The notes: generated from the sequence alone by a model not told the origin. A stretch of DNA of 64,000 nt from Saccharibacillus deserti (GCF_013618475.1 NZ_JABJVN010000008.1:1-64000); one strand, 5' to 3'; shown: positions 52,721-61,620, counted from the stretch's first letter. Numbers and translations are program-made.

Positions 52721-53601
52721 TACGCTTCAACCTCCCTGCTCTTGGTAGCCCGTACCTGAATGGCCGTGATGATCGCGACGATGACGAAGAAGATGACCGC
52801 TTTGGCGGTACCGAGGCCGAGACGGCTGTTGGTGAACGCTTCGCGGTAGATGTCGAGCGCCACGGAGCGGGTTGCGTTAAACGGTCCGCCGTTGGTCAGC
52901 GCCAGATTCAGGTCGAACATTTTGAACGACCAGGAGATCGTCAGGAACAAGCAGACCGTAACGGCCGGCATGACGAGCGGGAAAATGATCTTCCAAAGTA
53001 CCTGCGTGCGGTTGGCTCCGTCGATCTCGGCCGATTCCAGCACGTCTTTGGATACGTTGTTCAACGAAGCGATATAGATGACCATCAGGTAACCGGCATA
53101 CTGCCAGACGAACACGATCACGATCCCCCAAAAAGCGGTCGGTTCATTTCCCAGCCAGGGAAGGTTGAAAAACCCGATCCCCGTCGCTTCGCCGATCGCC
53201 GCGAAACCGCGGACGAAGATGAACTGCCAAATAAACCCGAGCAGCAGGCCTCCGATCATGTTCGGCATGAAAAAGACGGTTCGCAGCACATTTTTGCTCT
53301 TGAGCGGCTTGGTCAGAAAATAGGCCAGGAAGAATCCCAGCAGATTGGTCAGCAGAACGGCTACCACCGTAAAGCGTACCGTAAACCAGAAAGCGTTGCG
53401 GAATTCCGGGTCCGCCGTGAAGACATGAACGTAATTGTTCAGCCCGACGAATTCCAGATTCCGCGAGACGCCGTTCCAGTTCGTCATGGAGTAATAGATT
53501 CCGAGCAGGAACGGAATCAGGACGATCAGAGCGAAAAAGATCGTCGTGGGTCCCACGAATACGAGCTGCTGTGTCAGCTGCGAAAGTTTTTTGCGGCTCA
53601 A
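52720..53601 (-). CDS. sugar ABC transporter permease (MalF-like)
   Basis: A 293-residue membrane protein of the CUT1 family with six predicted helices. First helix VFVGPTTIFFALIVLIPFL; the EAA loop is VLESAEIDGANRTQVLWKII. The start is TTG at 53601, with AGGAGGGAA 7 nt upstream; ATG 53625 or the longer frame to 53658 lack ribosome sites. It is first in the permease-permease-binding-protein operon. A weak promoter-like TATATA (about 53665) lies upstream. Confidence 0.88.
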   Translation of the reverse strand: MSRKKLSQLTQQLVFVGPTTIFFALIVLIPFLLGIYYSMTNWNGVSRNLEFVGLNNYVHVFTADPEFRNAFWFTVRFTVVAVLLTNLLGFFLAYFLTKPLKSKNVLRTVFFMPNMIGGLLLGFIWQFIFVRGFAAIGEATGIGFFNLPWLGNEPTAFWGIVIVFVWQYAGYLMVIYIASLNNVSKDVLESAEIDGANRTQVLWKIIFPLVMPAVTVCLFLTISWSFKMFDLNLALTNGGPFNATRSVALDIYREAFTNSRLGLGTAKAVIFFVIVAIITAIQVRATKSREVEA

Positions 53602-53761
53602 CCAAATTCCCTCCTCTGTCAGCATGTTGTCGATCTCCGAGCAATAGAGCAATATCAAACGTACTTTTTATATACCCCGTTTTACCGGATTTCTTTCAAT
53701 TTCGGGCAAGAACCTCGAATCTCTCCCACCGCTTCCTGTTGTTATGCACGAAAAAAACGCC

Positions 53762-53790
53762 AAAAAGCCCCGGCTCGGAAAAGCCGGGGC
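53762..53790 (-). terminator. intrinsic terminator of glyA
   Basis: On the minus strand GCCCCGGCTT-TTCC-GAGCCGGGGC (perfect 9-base stem plus closing pairs) is followed by TTTTTGG, 30 bp after the glyA stop. Confidence 0.92.
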
Positions 53791-53820
53791 GGGTCGGACA
53801 GACCGCGTCGAAACGTAAGA

Positions 53821-55068
53821 TTAGTACTGCAGATTCGGGTACAGCGGGAAGCGGTCGGTCAATTCTTTGACTTCCGCACTTGCTTTGGACAGAACGGCTT
53901 CGTCTTTCGGCGATTTCAGCACGGAAGCGATGATGCGTCCGATCGATTTCATCGCGTCCTGGTCCATGCCGCGCGAAGTGGCGGCCGGCGTGCCGAGACG
54001 GATGCCGCTCGTGATGAACGGGCTTGCCGTGTCGAAAGGAATGGCGTTCTTGTTGACCGTGATGCCGACGGAATCGAGCACATGCTCGGCTTCTTTGCCG
54101 GTGATGCCCACGCCGCGCGTATCGATCAGCATCAGGTGGTTGTCGGTACCGCCCGACACGATCTCGAGGCCTTCCGCCATCAGCGTCTCGGCCAGCACGC
54201 GGGCGTTGTCGATCACGTTCTGCGCGTACACTTTGAACGAAGGGTCCAGCGCTTCGCCGAACGCGACGGCTTTCGACGCGATCACGTGCATCAGAGGTCC
54301 GCCCTGCGTGCCCGGGAACATCGCTTTGTCGATCGCCTGCGCCCAAGGCTTTTTGCACAGAATCATGCCGCCGCGCGGTCCGCGCAGCGTCTTGTGCGTG
54401 GTAGTCGTCACGAAGTGGGCATGAGGAACCGGCGACGGGTGCAGACCCGCAGCCACGAGGCCCGCGATATGCGCCATGTCAACCATGAACAGCGCGCCGA
54501 CATCATTGGCGATCGAAGCCAAAGCTTCGAAATCGATCGTACGCGGATAAGCGCTTGCGCCGGCTACGAGCATGCGGGGGCGGTGCTTGAACGCCGCTTT
54601 GCGCACTTCGTCGTAGTCGATACGGAAGTTGTCTTCGCGTACGCCGTACGCCACGAAGTTGTACAGGATACCCGAAGCGTTAACCGGGCTGCCGTGCGTC
54701 AGGTGACCGCCGTGGGCCAGGTTCATGCCGAGAACGGTGTCGCCCGCTTTGAGCGCGGCCAGATAGACGCCGAGGTTCGCCTGCGCGCCGGAGTGCGGCT
54801 GTACATTGACATGTTCCGCGCCGAACAGTTCTTTGGCACGGTCGCGCGCCAGATCTTCCACGATATCGACATGCTCGCAGCCGCCGTAGTAGCGCTTGCC
54901 CGGGTAGCCTTCGGCATATTTATTGGTCAGCACCGAGCCCATCGCTTCGATCACCGCTTCGCTGACGATATTCTCGGATGCGATCAGCTCGATGTTGGCT
55001 TTTTGACGGTCCAGTTCGAGTCCCATTGCTTTCAGTACGGCCGGGTCGCTTTTTCTCAAGTTCTCCAT
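53821..55068 (-). CDS. glyA: serine hydroxymethyltransferase
   Basis: A 415-residue PLP enzyme converting serine and tetrahydrofolate to glycine and 5,10-methylene-THF. Features: [32 protein letters not shown] and the PLP-lysine loop [14 protein letters not shown] (Lys at about 226). C-terminal [11 protein letters not shown] is typical. GGGAGGAA precedes the ATG. It lies 155 bp after ywlG and is probably controlled with it by the ZTP riboswitch at 55990-56060, consistent with its folate role. Confidence 0.98.
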   Translation of the reverse strand: MENLRKSDPAVLKAMGLELDRQKANIELIASENIVSEAVIEAMGSVLTNKYAEGYPGKRYYGGCEHVDIVEDLARDRAKELFGAEHVNVQPHSGAQANLGVYLAALKAGDTVLGMNLAHGGHLTHGSPVNASGILYNFVAYGVREDNFRIDYDEVRKAAFKHRPRMLVAGASAYPRTIDFEALASIANDVGALFMVDMAHIAGLVAAGLHPSPVPHAHFVTTTTHKTLRGPRGGMILCKKPWAQAIDKAMFPGTQGGPLMHVIASKAVAFGEALDPSFKVYAQNVIDNARVLAETLMAEGLEIVSGGTDNHLMLIDTRGVGITGKEAEHVLDSVGITVNKNAIPFDTASPFITSGIRLGTPAATSRGMDQDAMKSIGRIIASVLKSPKDEAVLSKASAEVKELTDRFPLYPNLQY

Positions 55069-55223
55069 GTTTACGTGTTCCTCCCTGGGTTTGAAAAGTA
55101 TCGTCTGTACGGGTCATCGGATAAAATCGGACAAGTGTCTGCTCACTTCACTGCCGCGCCGCGGCGAAGCCTACGCTTATCTTCCGGGCAGGCTCTGCAC
55201 CGAACCTGCCCGGTTTGCTGCTG

Positions 55224-55814
55224 CTATTCGCAAAAAGTCGAATCCGCTTCCTCGGGGATCCGGTACATCGCCCGTTCTCCGCCGATCAGCGGCGGACGGG
55301 TCAGCGCGGCATTGACGCGGGCTTCGCCGATCTGCCGCACGGACAAGCGCAGCGGAACCGCTACCCGCCGCAGATGCATCCCGATCAGCGTCTCGCCGAT
55401 ATCGATTCCGGCATGAGCCTCGATCGTCTCGGCCAAAGCCGGATCGGCCATGGCGCGGTAAGCGGCGGAAGCCATCGAACCGCCGGCTTTGGGAACCGGA
55501 ACCGCCGAGACTTCGCGCAGATTGAGACGCTCAAGCACCGGCCGTTCCAAGACAAGCGCCCGATTCAAATGTTCGCAGCATTGATAAGCGACGTCGAAGC
55601 CGAACTCGGCCTGCGCCGCACCGATCCCTTCAAGCAGCGACTGCGCCACATCCAGCGCTCCCGAAGTTCCGATATGACGTCCGGCTACCTCGCTGGTACT
55701 CGTGCCGACAACCAATATTCGGCCCGGCTTGAGTCCCGCCGTCTGGGCCAATTCCCGGACCGCAAGCTCCGCCTGTTCCCGGATCGTATCTCCGCTTGTT
55801 TGTTTCTTCTCCAT
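55224..55814 (-). CDS. ywlG: YwlG family protein (TIGR01440/UPF0340)
   Basis: A 196-residue cytoplasmic protein of unknown biochemical activity. Family landmarks are RILVVGTSTSEVAGRHIGTSG, GFDVAYQCCEHLNRALV and AHAGIDIGETLIGMHLRRVA, with an invariant CCEHLNRA. The ATG at 55814 follows AAGGAGTGGG. It is constantly linked to glyA in Bacillales, and here both stand behind one ZTP riboswitch, which points to a role near one-carbon or purine metabolism. Confidence 0.92.
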   Translation of the reverse strand: MEKKQTSGDTIREQAELAVRELAQTAGLKPGRILVVGTSTSEVAGRHIGTSGALDVAQSLLEGIGAAQAEFGFDVAYQCCEHLNRALVLERPVLERLNLREVSAVPVPKAGGSMASAAYRAMADPALAETIEAHAGIDIGETLIGMHLRRVAVPLRLSVRQIGEARVNAALTRPPLIGGERAMYRIPEEADSTFCE

Positions 55815-55938
55815 GCTCCCACTCCTTCGCTGTCGCATTCGCCGTCAAACCGGCCGCAGGTGTATCCGGCATTTCTCTACCGATCATAACGCCGAATGGA
55901 AACAAAGGAAAGCCGCCGTGCAGGTGAAACCCGCCGTT

Positions 55939-55989
55939 AAAAAAACAAAAAGAGCGACCTCGCGTAAAAAATACGCGAAGCTGCTCTTT
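55939..55989 (-). terminator. expression-platform terminator of the ZTP riboswitch
   Basis: On the minus strand AAAGAGCagcTTCGCGTA pairs with TACGCGAggtcGCTCTTT around a T-loop, then TTTTTG and seven more T residues. It begins directly after the aptamer, so ligand binding can stop it from forming. Confidence 0.85.
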
Positions 55990-56060
55990 GCCCAGGCGAC
56001 CGGCCGATAACTCCGGTGCTCCATCGTGGTTGAACCCACATTTGTCGCCAGTTACACCGG
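55990..56060 (-). ncRNA. ZTP/ZMP riboswitch (pfl motif) controlling ywlG-glyA
   Basis: Minus-strand landmarks in order: CCGGTG (P1), ACTGGCGA, hairpin GTGG-GTTCAA-CCAC, GGAGCACCGG (P1 partner), and the closing domain GGTCGCCTGGGC. GGCGA near the front can pair with TCGCC near the end, the known pseudoknot. This matches the pfl consensus closely. ZTP-bound RNA prevents the following terminator, raising expression when 10-formyl-THF is low. Confidence 0.92.
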
Positions 56061-56078
56061 ATCTGTAAATTTAAGTTC

Positions 56079-56107
56079 ATCATAAGGGAACAACCGGCAA
56101 AAATCAA
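56079..56107 (-). promoter_or_regulatory. sigma-A promoter of the ZTP riboswitch transcript
   Basis: The minus strand reads TTGATT-N17-TATGAT; transcription would start about 10 nt before the aptamer. Confidence 0.75.
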
Positions 56108-56269
56108 CTTAAAAATCGAGGAAAACCCGGACGAAAACCGTCGGAGGTCGTTTGGCGTTCGGAAGAAGGCATCGGAAGATGCTTAAGAGATCAAGCAGGC
56201 GATCGAGAGAGACCGGGAGCAAGAAGCCGATTGAAGGACTTGTAAGCGCTGCAGCCCCGTTTCAAAAAG

Positions 56270-56453
56270 CCAACGAATCCCCATCACGCTAAACACGGGT
56301 TTAGCCGCTTCTCCGATTTCTAACGAATCGTCAGACTCTTATTCGCCACGATCAGCTTCAAAAACCGGTTTTACTCCCAAATAGAGTGACTACGATTCGT
56401 TAAAAAGGCAAAAACGCCAAAAACCCTCAAATAGCGTGACGAGGGTTCGTTAG
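56270..56453. repeat. four copies of a 27-30 bp element in nested inverted arrangement
   Basis: Copies: C 56270-56299 (reverse), D 56330-56356 (reverse), A 56376-56402 and B 56425-56453 (forward). The consensus forward core is CAAATAGNGTGAC-N3-G(A/G)TTCGTTA; A and B agree at 22 of 27 positions. C can pair with B, and D with A inside it. The part 56108-56269 shows nothing recognisable. Confidence 0.8.
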
Positions 56454-56457
56454 GCGT
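56409..56457 (-). terminator. terminator of ywlE formed by repeat copy B
   Basis: On the minus strand ACGCC...AACCCTC pairs with GAGGGTT...GGCGT and is followed by TTTTT. The loop is the repeat core GTCACGCTATTT. So one repeat copy acts as an intrinsic terminator. Confidence 0.6.
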
Positions 56458-56559
56458 CTTTCTATTCCGTCAGGAAGCAGGAAGCTTCGTTCAAGCGTAT
56501 TGAAACGTACCGGAGTTCGTTTGATATCGTCGAGTCTTAAAGCTTATCGCTTTTCCTCT

Positions 56560-57147
56560 TTACAGCCTGCCTTCTAGTTCGAGCTTGTCGAGCAGCCGGT
56601 CCAGCGCGGTACGGATTTCGGCAGCCGTCGACTCGTAATCGTCGCGCGAGCCGCCGAAAGGATCGGAAATGTCGAACAGCGGAATACGCTGCCGCAGTTC
56701 GATCATTCGCTGCAGCGCCGCCGGTTCGGGTTCTTGGCCCAGGGCACGCGACAATTCGGAAGCCGCTGTCAGGCTGTCGAACTCTTCAAGGTCCCCGAGT
56801 ACGTTCGGATCGTTTTCCACATATTCCTTGAGCGTGTAGGTCCGTTCGTAAGCGGACGGAAAATGCCGCAGCACATGGCTCTTGTGCGATCCGGTGAGCG
56901 TAAGGATCAGATCCGCCCACTCGACCAACTGCGCATCAAGCGGCGAAGACGTCAATCGATCGGCGATGCGGTGATCGCGCAGCACCGCTTCCGCATGGCG
57001 GGACATCGGTACGCCCCGGGAAGCGGATACGCCCGCGGAGCGCACCTCCAGTTCCACACCGCGTTGGCGCGCCATCTGCCGCAGCAGCGCCTCCGCCATC
57101 GGACTGCGGCAGGTATTGCCGGTACATACGAATAATATGCGTTTCAA
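56560..57147 (-). CDS. ywlE: low-molecular-weight phosphatase, YwlE (protein arginine phosphatase) type
   Basis: A 195-residue cytoplasmic phosphatase. The N-terminal P-loop is VCTGNTCRSPMAEALL, with nucleophile Cys8, Arg14 and Thr12, the residue that marks arginine phosphatases; the acid is in DISDPFGGSRDDYE. Compared with B. subtilis YwlE (about 150) there are about 40 extra residues in the region 105-155. The start is TTG at 57147 with AAAGGAG upstream. It follows sua5 by about 100 bp, as in Bacillus. Confidence 0.9.
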   Translation of the reverse strand: MKRILFVCTGNTCRSPMAEALLRQMARQRGVELEVRSAGVSASRGVPMSRHAEAVLRDHRIADRLTSSPLDAQLVEWADLILTLTGSHKSHVLRHFPSAYERTYTLKEYVENDPNVLGDLEEFDSLTAASELSRALGQEPEPAALQRMIELRQRIPLFDISDPFGGSRDDYESTAAEIRTALDRLLDKLELEGRL

Positions 57148-57245
57148 GCGAACCGTCTCCTTTACCCGAAAATGAAAATGCGGATTTGTATCTGGGTGCG
57201 AACAGCGGCCGGGCAGTCTCCGGGCAGCGGACAGACTCCCCGGGG

Positions 57246-58694
57246 TTAGACCCGGTGAATCCGTCCGCCCGCGGCCTTGCTCAGCCGGTTCATCACGGCC
57301 GAACCGATACCCTGTTCGCTGCAGCCTTCGGCCAGCATGTACGTGGTTCCTTCTTCGTCAAACCGCCGCAGCGCCGCATACAGCCGCGAAGCCGCCTGCC
57401 GCAGATCGAGCAGGCTGCCGAACGGCAGCGCGACGTCCGCCAGGTCGCGGTAAGACTCCAGGTGCTCGTCGAACGCGAGCACCCCGGTTTTCTCGCCGCG
57501 CTCCCGGGCGGCGGCGAGCCGTTCGCGGATCTCGTCCGCGGCCGCTTCTTCGGCGCCCAGCACCACTTCGAGCCGGCCGCTCGGCGCGTAGTGCGTGTAC
57601 TTCATGCCCGGCGAACGCGGCGCTTCGTCCGCGCCTACGGGCACTCCCGCGGACAAGGCTGTATCCGCGGGAGTGCCGCCAAGCGCAGCGGGCGGCGCGG
57701 CGGCACCGGACCGCGCGGCGTCCGGCGCTTCTCCCCGCGGCCCGGCTTCGCCGCGGGCCGCCAAGACCTGCCCCGCGGCCGCAGCCGCCGCGGGATTTAT
57801 ATCCGCGGTGTCATCCGCGGATACGGCGCGAACTTCCGCGCCGAGCACCCGGCCGATATCCTCGGCCGGAATGCCGCCCGGGCGCAGCACGGTCGCACCG
57901 CCTGCGGCGTTCGTCCGCACGACGGTCGACTCGACGCCCACGCCGGACGGCCCTCCATCGACAATCCCGTCGATGCGGCCGTCCAGATCCTCCCGCACGT
58001 GGCCGGCGAGAGTGGGACTCGGGCGTCCCGAACGATTCGCGCTCGGCGCCGCGAGCGGACAGCCCGACGCGCGGATCAGCGCCAGGGCAATGCCGTGATC
58101 CGGCATCCGAACCGCAACCGTGTCGAGTCCCGCCGTTACTTTCGGCGACAAAGCCCCAGGCCGAACCGGCAGAACCAGCGTCAGCGCTCCCGGCCAGAAC
58201 GCATCCATCAGCTTCCGGTCCGCTTCGGTCACTTCGAGCACCAGGGCATCAAGCTCGACGCGATCGGCAATATGCACGATCAGCGGATTGTCCGACGGGC
58301 GGCCTTTGGCGGCGAAGATGCCTTCGACCGCAGACGTACTGCGGGCATCCGCCCCGAGCCCGTACACCGTTTCGGTCGGAAACGCGACCTGCGCGCCCCC
58401 GGCCAACAGTGCAGCGGCTTCGCGAATCGATTCGTCCCCCATCCACAGCAGCGAAGCGGCCTGAGAGTCCTCCCCGCAAAGACTCTCCCCGCGAGCCGTA
58501 TCCCCGCCTCCGGACAGGCCGATCTGTACGGCCGACGGCGCGGAAGGCGGCGATCCGGCCGGCTCTCCGCCGCCCTGCAGACGGGCCCAGCCGGATTCCG
58601 AGCCCTGTTCTTCTATCCGATTGTTCCCCGTGGAACCCTGCGGCCCGACGGTCCAGATTCGGGTTCGTCCTTGTCCTTCAAGACCTGCGTTCAT
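57246..58694 (-). CDS. ywlC: threonylcarbamoyladenylate synthase (Sua5/YwlC), extended
   Basis: A 482-residue enzyme of the t6A tRNA modification pathway. The YrdC core has VAFPTETVYGLGADARST, FAAKGRPSDNPLIVHI and LAAPSANRSGRPSPT; the Sua5 domain contains SPGMKYTHYAP. The ATG at 58694 follows GAGGTTAAAAC. It is about 130 residues longer than usual. Low-complexity Gly/Ser-rich residues (about 15-85) precede the core, and an Ala/Gly/Pro stretch (about 300-365) fills the linker. These inserts are much more GC-rich than the core. Confidence 0.9.
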   Translation of the reverse strand: MNAGLEGQGRTRIWTVGPQGSTGNNRIEEQGSESGWARLQGGGEPAGSPPSAPSAVQIGLSGGGDTARGESLCGEDSQAASLLWMGDESIREAAALLAGGAQVAFPTETVYGLGADARSTSAVEGIFAAKGRPSDNPLIVHIADRVELDALVLEVTEADRKLMDAFWPGALTLVLPVRPGALSPKVTAGLDTVAVRMPDHGIALALIRASGCPLAAPSANRSGRPSPTLAGHVREDLDGRIDGIVDGGPSGVGVESTVVRTNAAGGATVLRPGGIPAEDIGRVLGAEVRAVSADDTADINPAAAAAAGQVLAARGEAGPRGEAPDAARSGAAAPPAALGGTPADTALSAGVPVGADEAPRSPGMKYTHYAPSGRLEVVLGAEEAAADEIRERLAAARERGEKTGVLAFDEHLESYRDLADVALPFGSLLDLRQAASRLYAALRRFDEEGTTYMLAEGCSEQGIGSAVMNRLSKAAGGRIHRV

Positions 58695-58795
58695 GTTTTA
58701 ACCTCTTTCCTCCGCTTGAATCACTTTCCCGGAAGCGGCAGAAGACCGGCACCTTTCGGAGACGGCCTTCGCATACTCCGGAATCTTGGCCGGAA

Positions 58796-60052
58796 TTATT
58801 CTTTTTCGCCGCGGGCGGTACCCGTACGTCCGAACCCAAGAGGCGGAAGCTTGAATGGGCCTCCGCTTTTTTTGTCGGCTTCGTCCAGATGGTCGGTTCG
58901 CAGCGTATTGTCCAATCGGATCGTTTCCTGATTGTGGACATGGATACTCATGACGATACCCATACAAGCCATATTGATCAGCAGGGATGTCCCTCCGTAG
59001 CTGATAAACGGCAGCGTTATACCCGTGATCGGCATCAAGCCGATATTCATCCCCACGTTCTCGAAAATCTGGTACAGGAACATGGCGACGATCCCGACGA
59101 TGATAAAAGGTCCCGCACGGTCCCGGCATTCCAGCGCGATCACGATCATCCGGTGGATGAGAATGAAATACAGCAGCAGCAGAAAAGCCATCCCGATAAA
59201 CCCGAATTCCTCGCCCACGACGGTAATGATGGAATCGGCGTAGGTATACGGCACTTTTTGCGACAATTCGCCGTTCATATAACCTTTGCCCAACATGCCT
59301 CCGCTGGCGATCGCTTCGAGCGCGTTTTTAGCGTGATAATCGTCTTTGGCCGCGCCCGGCAGCAGGATCGGATCCAATCGGGTCAAATAGTGCCTTTGTT
59401 CCGGCATATTATCCTTCATGAAGCTCACGATATCCGCATGGAAGGTTCGATAAGCGGTCACTCCTCCGTAGAGCAGTCCGCCGGCCAGCACAATAAAGAT
59501 CAGCGCATGCGTATATTTTACGTTCCCGATCCACAGCAGCGCAGCTACGATAATCGCGTAGCAGAGCGCGTTGCCCAGGTCGTTCTGCGCAATAACGATC
59601 AGGAACGGCAGCAGCACTACGAGACCGACAGGCACAACGTCTTTCCAAAACCGCAGTTTATCGCGCTGTTTGCGAACCAGGAACGCGCCGATGCCGATAA
59701 TGAGGATCAGTTTGAACACCTCGGCGGGCTGTACGCTTACCCCGACATTGATCCAGCCTCTTGCTCCGTTGATCACGACGCCAAGCGGCGACCAGACCAG
59801 CATCAGCATCCCGATTCCGACGATATACAAATACAAAGCGTATTTGACCAGCAGCCGGTAATTGAAAAAAGTCATCCCTACGACCAGAATGAATCCGAGC
59901 ACGTAGTAAGGAATCATTTTCATGGCCGAATTCACAATTTTCGTATCCGACGAATCGACCACTGCGCTGTGTATGACCGCGACCGAAATTCCCGCGAACA
60001 TCAGCAAAATGGTGATAATCGTCCAGTCGATATTTTTGATCTTGCCCAGCAT
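58796..60052 (-). CDS. FtsW/RodA/SpoVE-family (SEDS) cell-cycle or shape protein, second of a tandem pair
   Basis: A 418-residue membrane protein with about ten helices. SEDS hallmarks are GWINVGVSVQPAEVFKL, IAQNDLGNALCYAIIV, ADSIITVVGEEFGFIG and TLPFISYGGTSLLINMA. SEDS proteins polymerise peptidoglycan glycan strands with a class B PBP. AGG-rich ribosome site before the ATG. It strongly resembles the gene upstream (60155-61396) in order and wording of motifs, so it arose by tandem duplication. The C-terminal cytoplasmic tail is Lys/Gly-rich and specific to this copy. Confidence 0.9.
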   Translation of the reverse strand: MLGKIKNIDWTIITILLMFAGISVAVIHSAVVDSSDTKIVNSAMKMIPYYVLGFILVVGMTFFNYRLLVKYALYLYIVGIGMLMLVWSPLGVVINGARGWINVGVSVQPAEVFKLILIIGIGAFLVRKQRDKLRFWKDVVPVGLVVLLPFLIVIAQNDLGNALCYAIIVAALLWIGNVKYTHALIFIVLAGGLLYGGVTAYRTFHADIVSFMKDNMPEQRHYLTRLDPILLPGAAKDDYHAKNALEAIASGGMLGKGYMNGELSQKVPYTYADSIITVVGEEFGFIGMAFLLLLYFILIHRMIVIALECRDRAGPFIIVGIVAMFLYQIFENVGMNIGLMPITGITLPFISYGGTSLLINMACMGIVMSIHVHNQETIRLDNTLRTDHLDEADKKSGGPFKLPPLGFGRTGTARGEKE

Positions 60053-60154
60053 CGCCGCAGCCTCCCCGGTAATACGCGCAGTGCCGCCGCGTATCGGTAG
60101 ATTTCCAAATCGATCAGCGTTCCGCCTATCGGAGATGTTCCCCGCGCTTTCGCG

Positions 60155-61396
60155 TTACGCTTTGCCCGAACGGCCCATGCGCGACAGTGCCGCTCCGATG
60201 CCTCCGTCATTGCTCGCGCCTTTGACATCGGCAAATTCCTCTTTGACGACATCTTCTTTGGTACAGGCCCGGATGCTCATCACGACGCCGATACTCGCCA
60301 TATTGATCAGCAGCGATGTGCCGCCGTAGCTGATAAAGGGCAGCGTAATCCCGGTCAGCGGCATCAAACCGATAAACATACCGATATTCTCGAAGATCTG
60401 GTACATGAACATCGCCACGATGCCCACAATGATATAAGAGCCTGCCCTGTCCCTGCATTCCAGCGCAATCACGATCATCCGGTGGATCATGATAAAATAC
60501 AGCACGAGCAGCAGCGAGATGCCGACGAATCCGAACTCCTCGCCGATCACGACAATGATCGAATCCGAGTACGTATACGGAATCAGCGAACCGGTCGGAT
60601 TCTGCACCATTTCTCCCTGTTTGAAGCCCTGGCCGATCATCCCGCCGCCCGCGATCGCGTACTTGCCGTTCTTGGTCTGCCACGAAGCGTCGCGGCTCGC
60701 CTCTTCCGGCATCAGCCACGGATCGATCCGGTCCAGCCAGTGTCCCCGATCCAGCGTATTCTTCATAAAGTCCGACACCTGGTCGTGGTAAGTCACATAA
60801 GCTTTGATTCCGCCGAACAGCAGTCCCGCACCCAATACGAAGATAAGAAACGCATGCAGAAACTTCAGGTTGCCGATCCAGAGCAGACCCAGCAGAATCA
60901 GCACATAACTGAGCGCATTCCCCAAGTCGTTCTGCATCATCACAAGGGCAAACGGTACAAAAGCGACGATTCCGATCGGGATGACATCCGCGAAAAACCC
61001 CAGTTTGTTTTTATTTTTGCGGGCCAGCAGCGAAGCGATCGTAATCACGAGCGCCAGCTTGAACAGCTCCGCCGGCTGCATGCCGATCGGACCGAGCTTC
61101 AGCCAGCCTTGTGCGCCGTTTTGCGTCTGTCCGAGCGGGGTCAGGGTCAGCAGGAGCAGCAGCAGGCCTCCTCCGTACACAACCCAGAAATACTTGGTGT
61201 AGAGCCTGTAATCGACCAGCGTCATCAAGAAGACCACGCCAAACCCGAGAATGTAGTAAAAGATCATCTGCGTATCCAGACCCCTGAACTTGTCGCTGTT
61301 GGCGACCGCGCTGTGCACGACGGGAATGCAGATGCCCATCATCATCAGAAGAATCGTAATCAGGGTCCAGTCGGTGTGTTTCCATTTCGTCAGCAT
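60155..61396 (-). CDS. FtsW/RodA/SpoVE-family (SEDS) cell-cycle or shape protein, first of a tandem pair
   Basis: A 413-residue SEDS peptidoglycan polymerase with about ten helices. Motifs: GWLKLGPIGMQPAELFKLAL, MMQNDLGNALSYVLIL, SDSIIVVIGEEFGFVG and TLPFISYGGTSLLINMA. The ATG at 61396 follows GGAGGAAAC. A 102-bp spacer separates it from its duplicate. A strong promoter (61592-61620) gives a GC-rich leader of about 190 nt. Whether it acts in elongation or division cannot be told from the sequence. Confidence 0.9.
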   Translation of the reverse strand: MLTKWKHTDWTLITILLMMMGICIPVVHSAVANSDKFRGLDTQMIFYYILGFGVVFLMTLVDYRLYTKYFWVVYGGGLLLLLLTLTPLGQTQNGAQGWLKLGPIGMQPAELFKLALVITIASLLARKNKNKLGFFADVIPIGIVAFVPFALVMMQNDLGNALSYVLILLGLLWIGNLKFLHAFLIFVLGAGLLFGGIKAYVTYHDQVSDFMKNTLDRGHWLDRIDPWLMPEEASRDASWQTKNGKYAIAGGGMIGQGFKQGEMVQNPTGSLIPYTYSDSIIVVIGEEFGFVGISLLLVLYFIMIHRMIVIALECRDRAGSYIIVGIVAMFMYQIFENIGMFIGLMPLTGITLPFISYGGTSLLINMASIGVVMSIRACTKEDVVKEEFADVKGASNDGGIGAALSRMGRSGKA

Positions 61397-61591
61397 GCTG
61401 TACGTTTCCTCCGAGAAGCCTGTTCAAGGCCGGTTATTCCCTCTTGCCGCGTATGCTTGCACACGCGCCGCTCCGCGGGCCGCAGCGCAGCTCCGTCGGC
61501 TTTTCTCCGGGTTGCCCGTCGAACGGGCCCTGCTCCCCCCTGCCGAACATGGCCGGATAACGGCGGTTCCGGCAGCGGGCTTCGTCTATAT
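61397..61591 (-). other. GC-rich leader of the SEDS pair
   Basis: About 190 nt of transcribed leader with stable hairpins, including CCCG-TTCGA-CGGG and GCGTGTGC-AA-GCATACGC on the minus strand. No known riboswitch was recognised. No terminator T-run. Confidence 0.4.
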
Positions 61592-61620
61592 ATTGTAGGG
61601 CATAATAAGCCCCTTGTCAT
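61592..61620 (-). promoter_or_regulatory. sigma-A promoter of the SEDS pair
   Basis: The minus strand reads ATGACA-N17-TACAAT, 5/6 matches at both boxes and ideal spacing. Confidence 0.75.
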
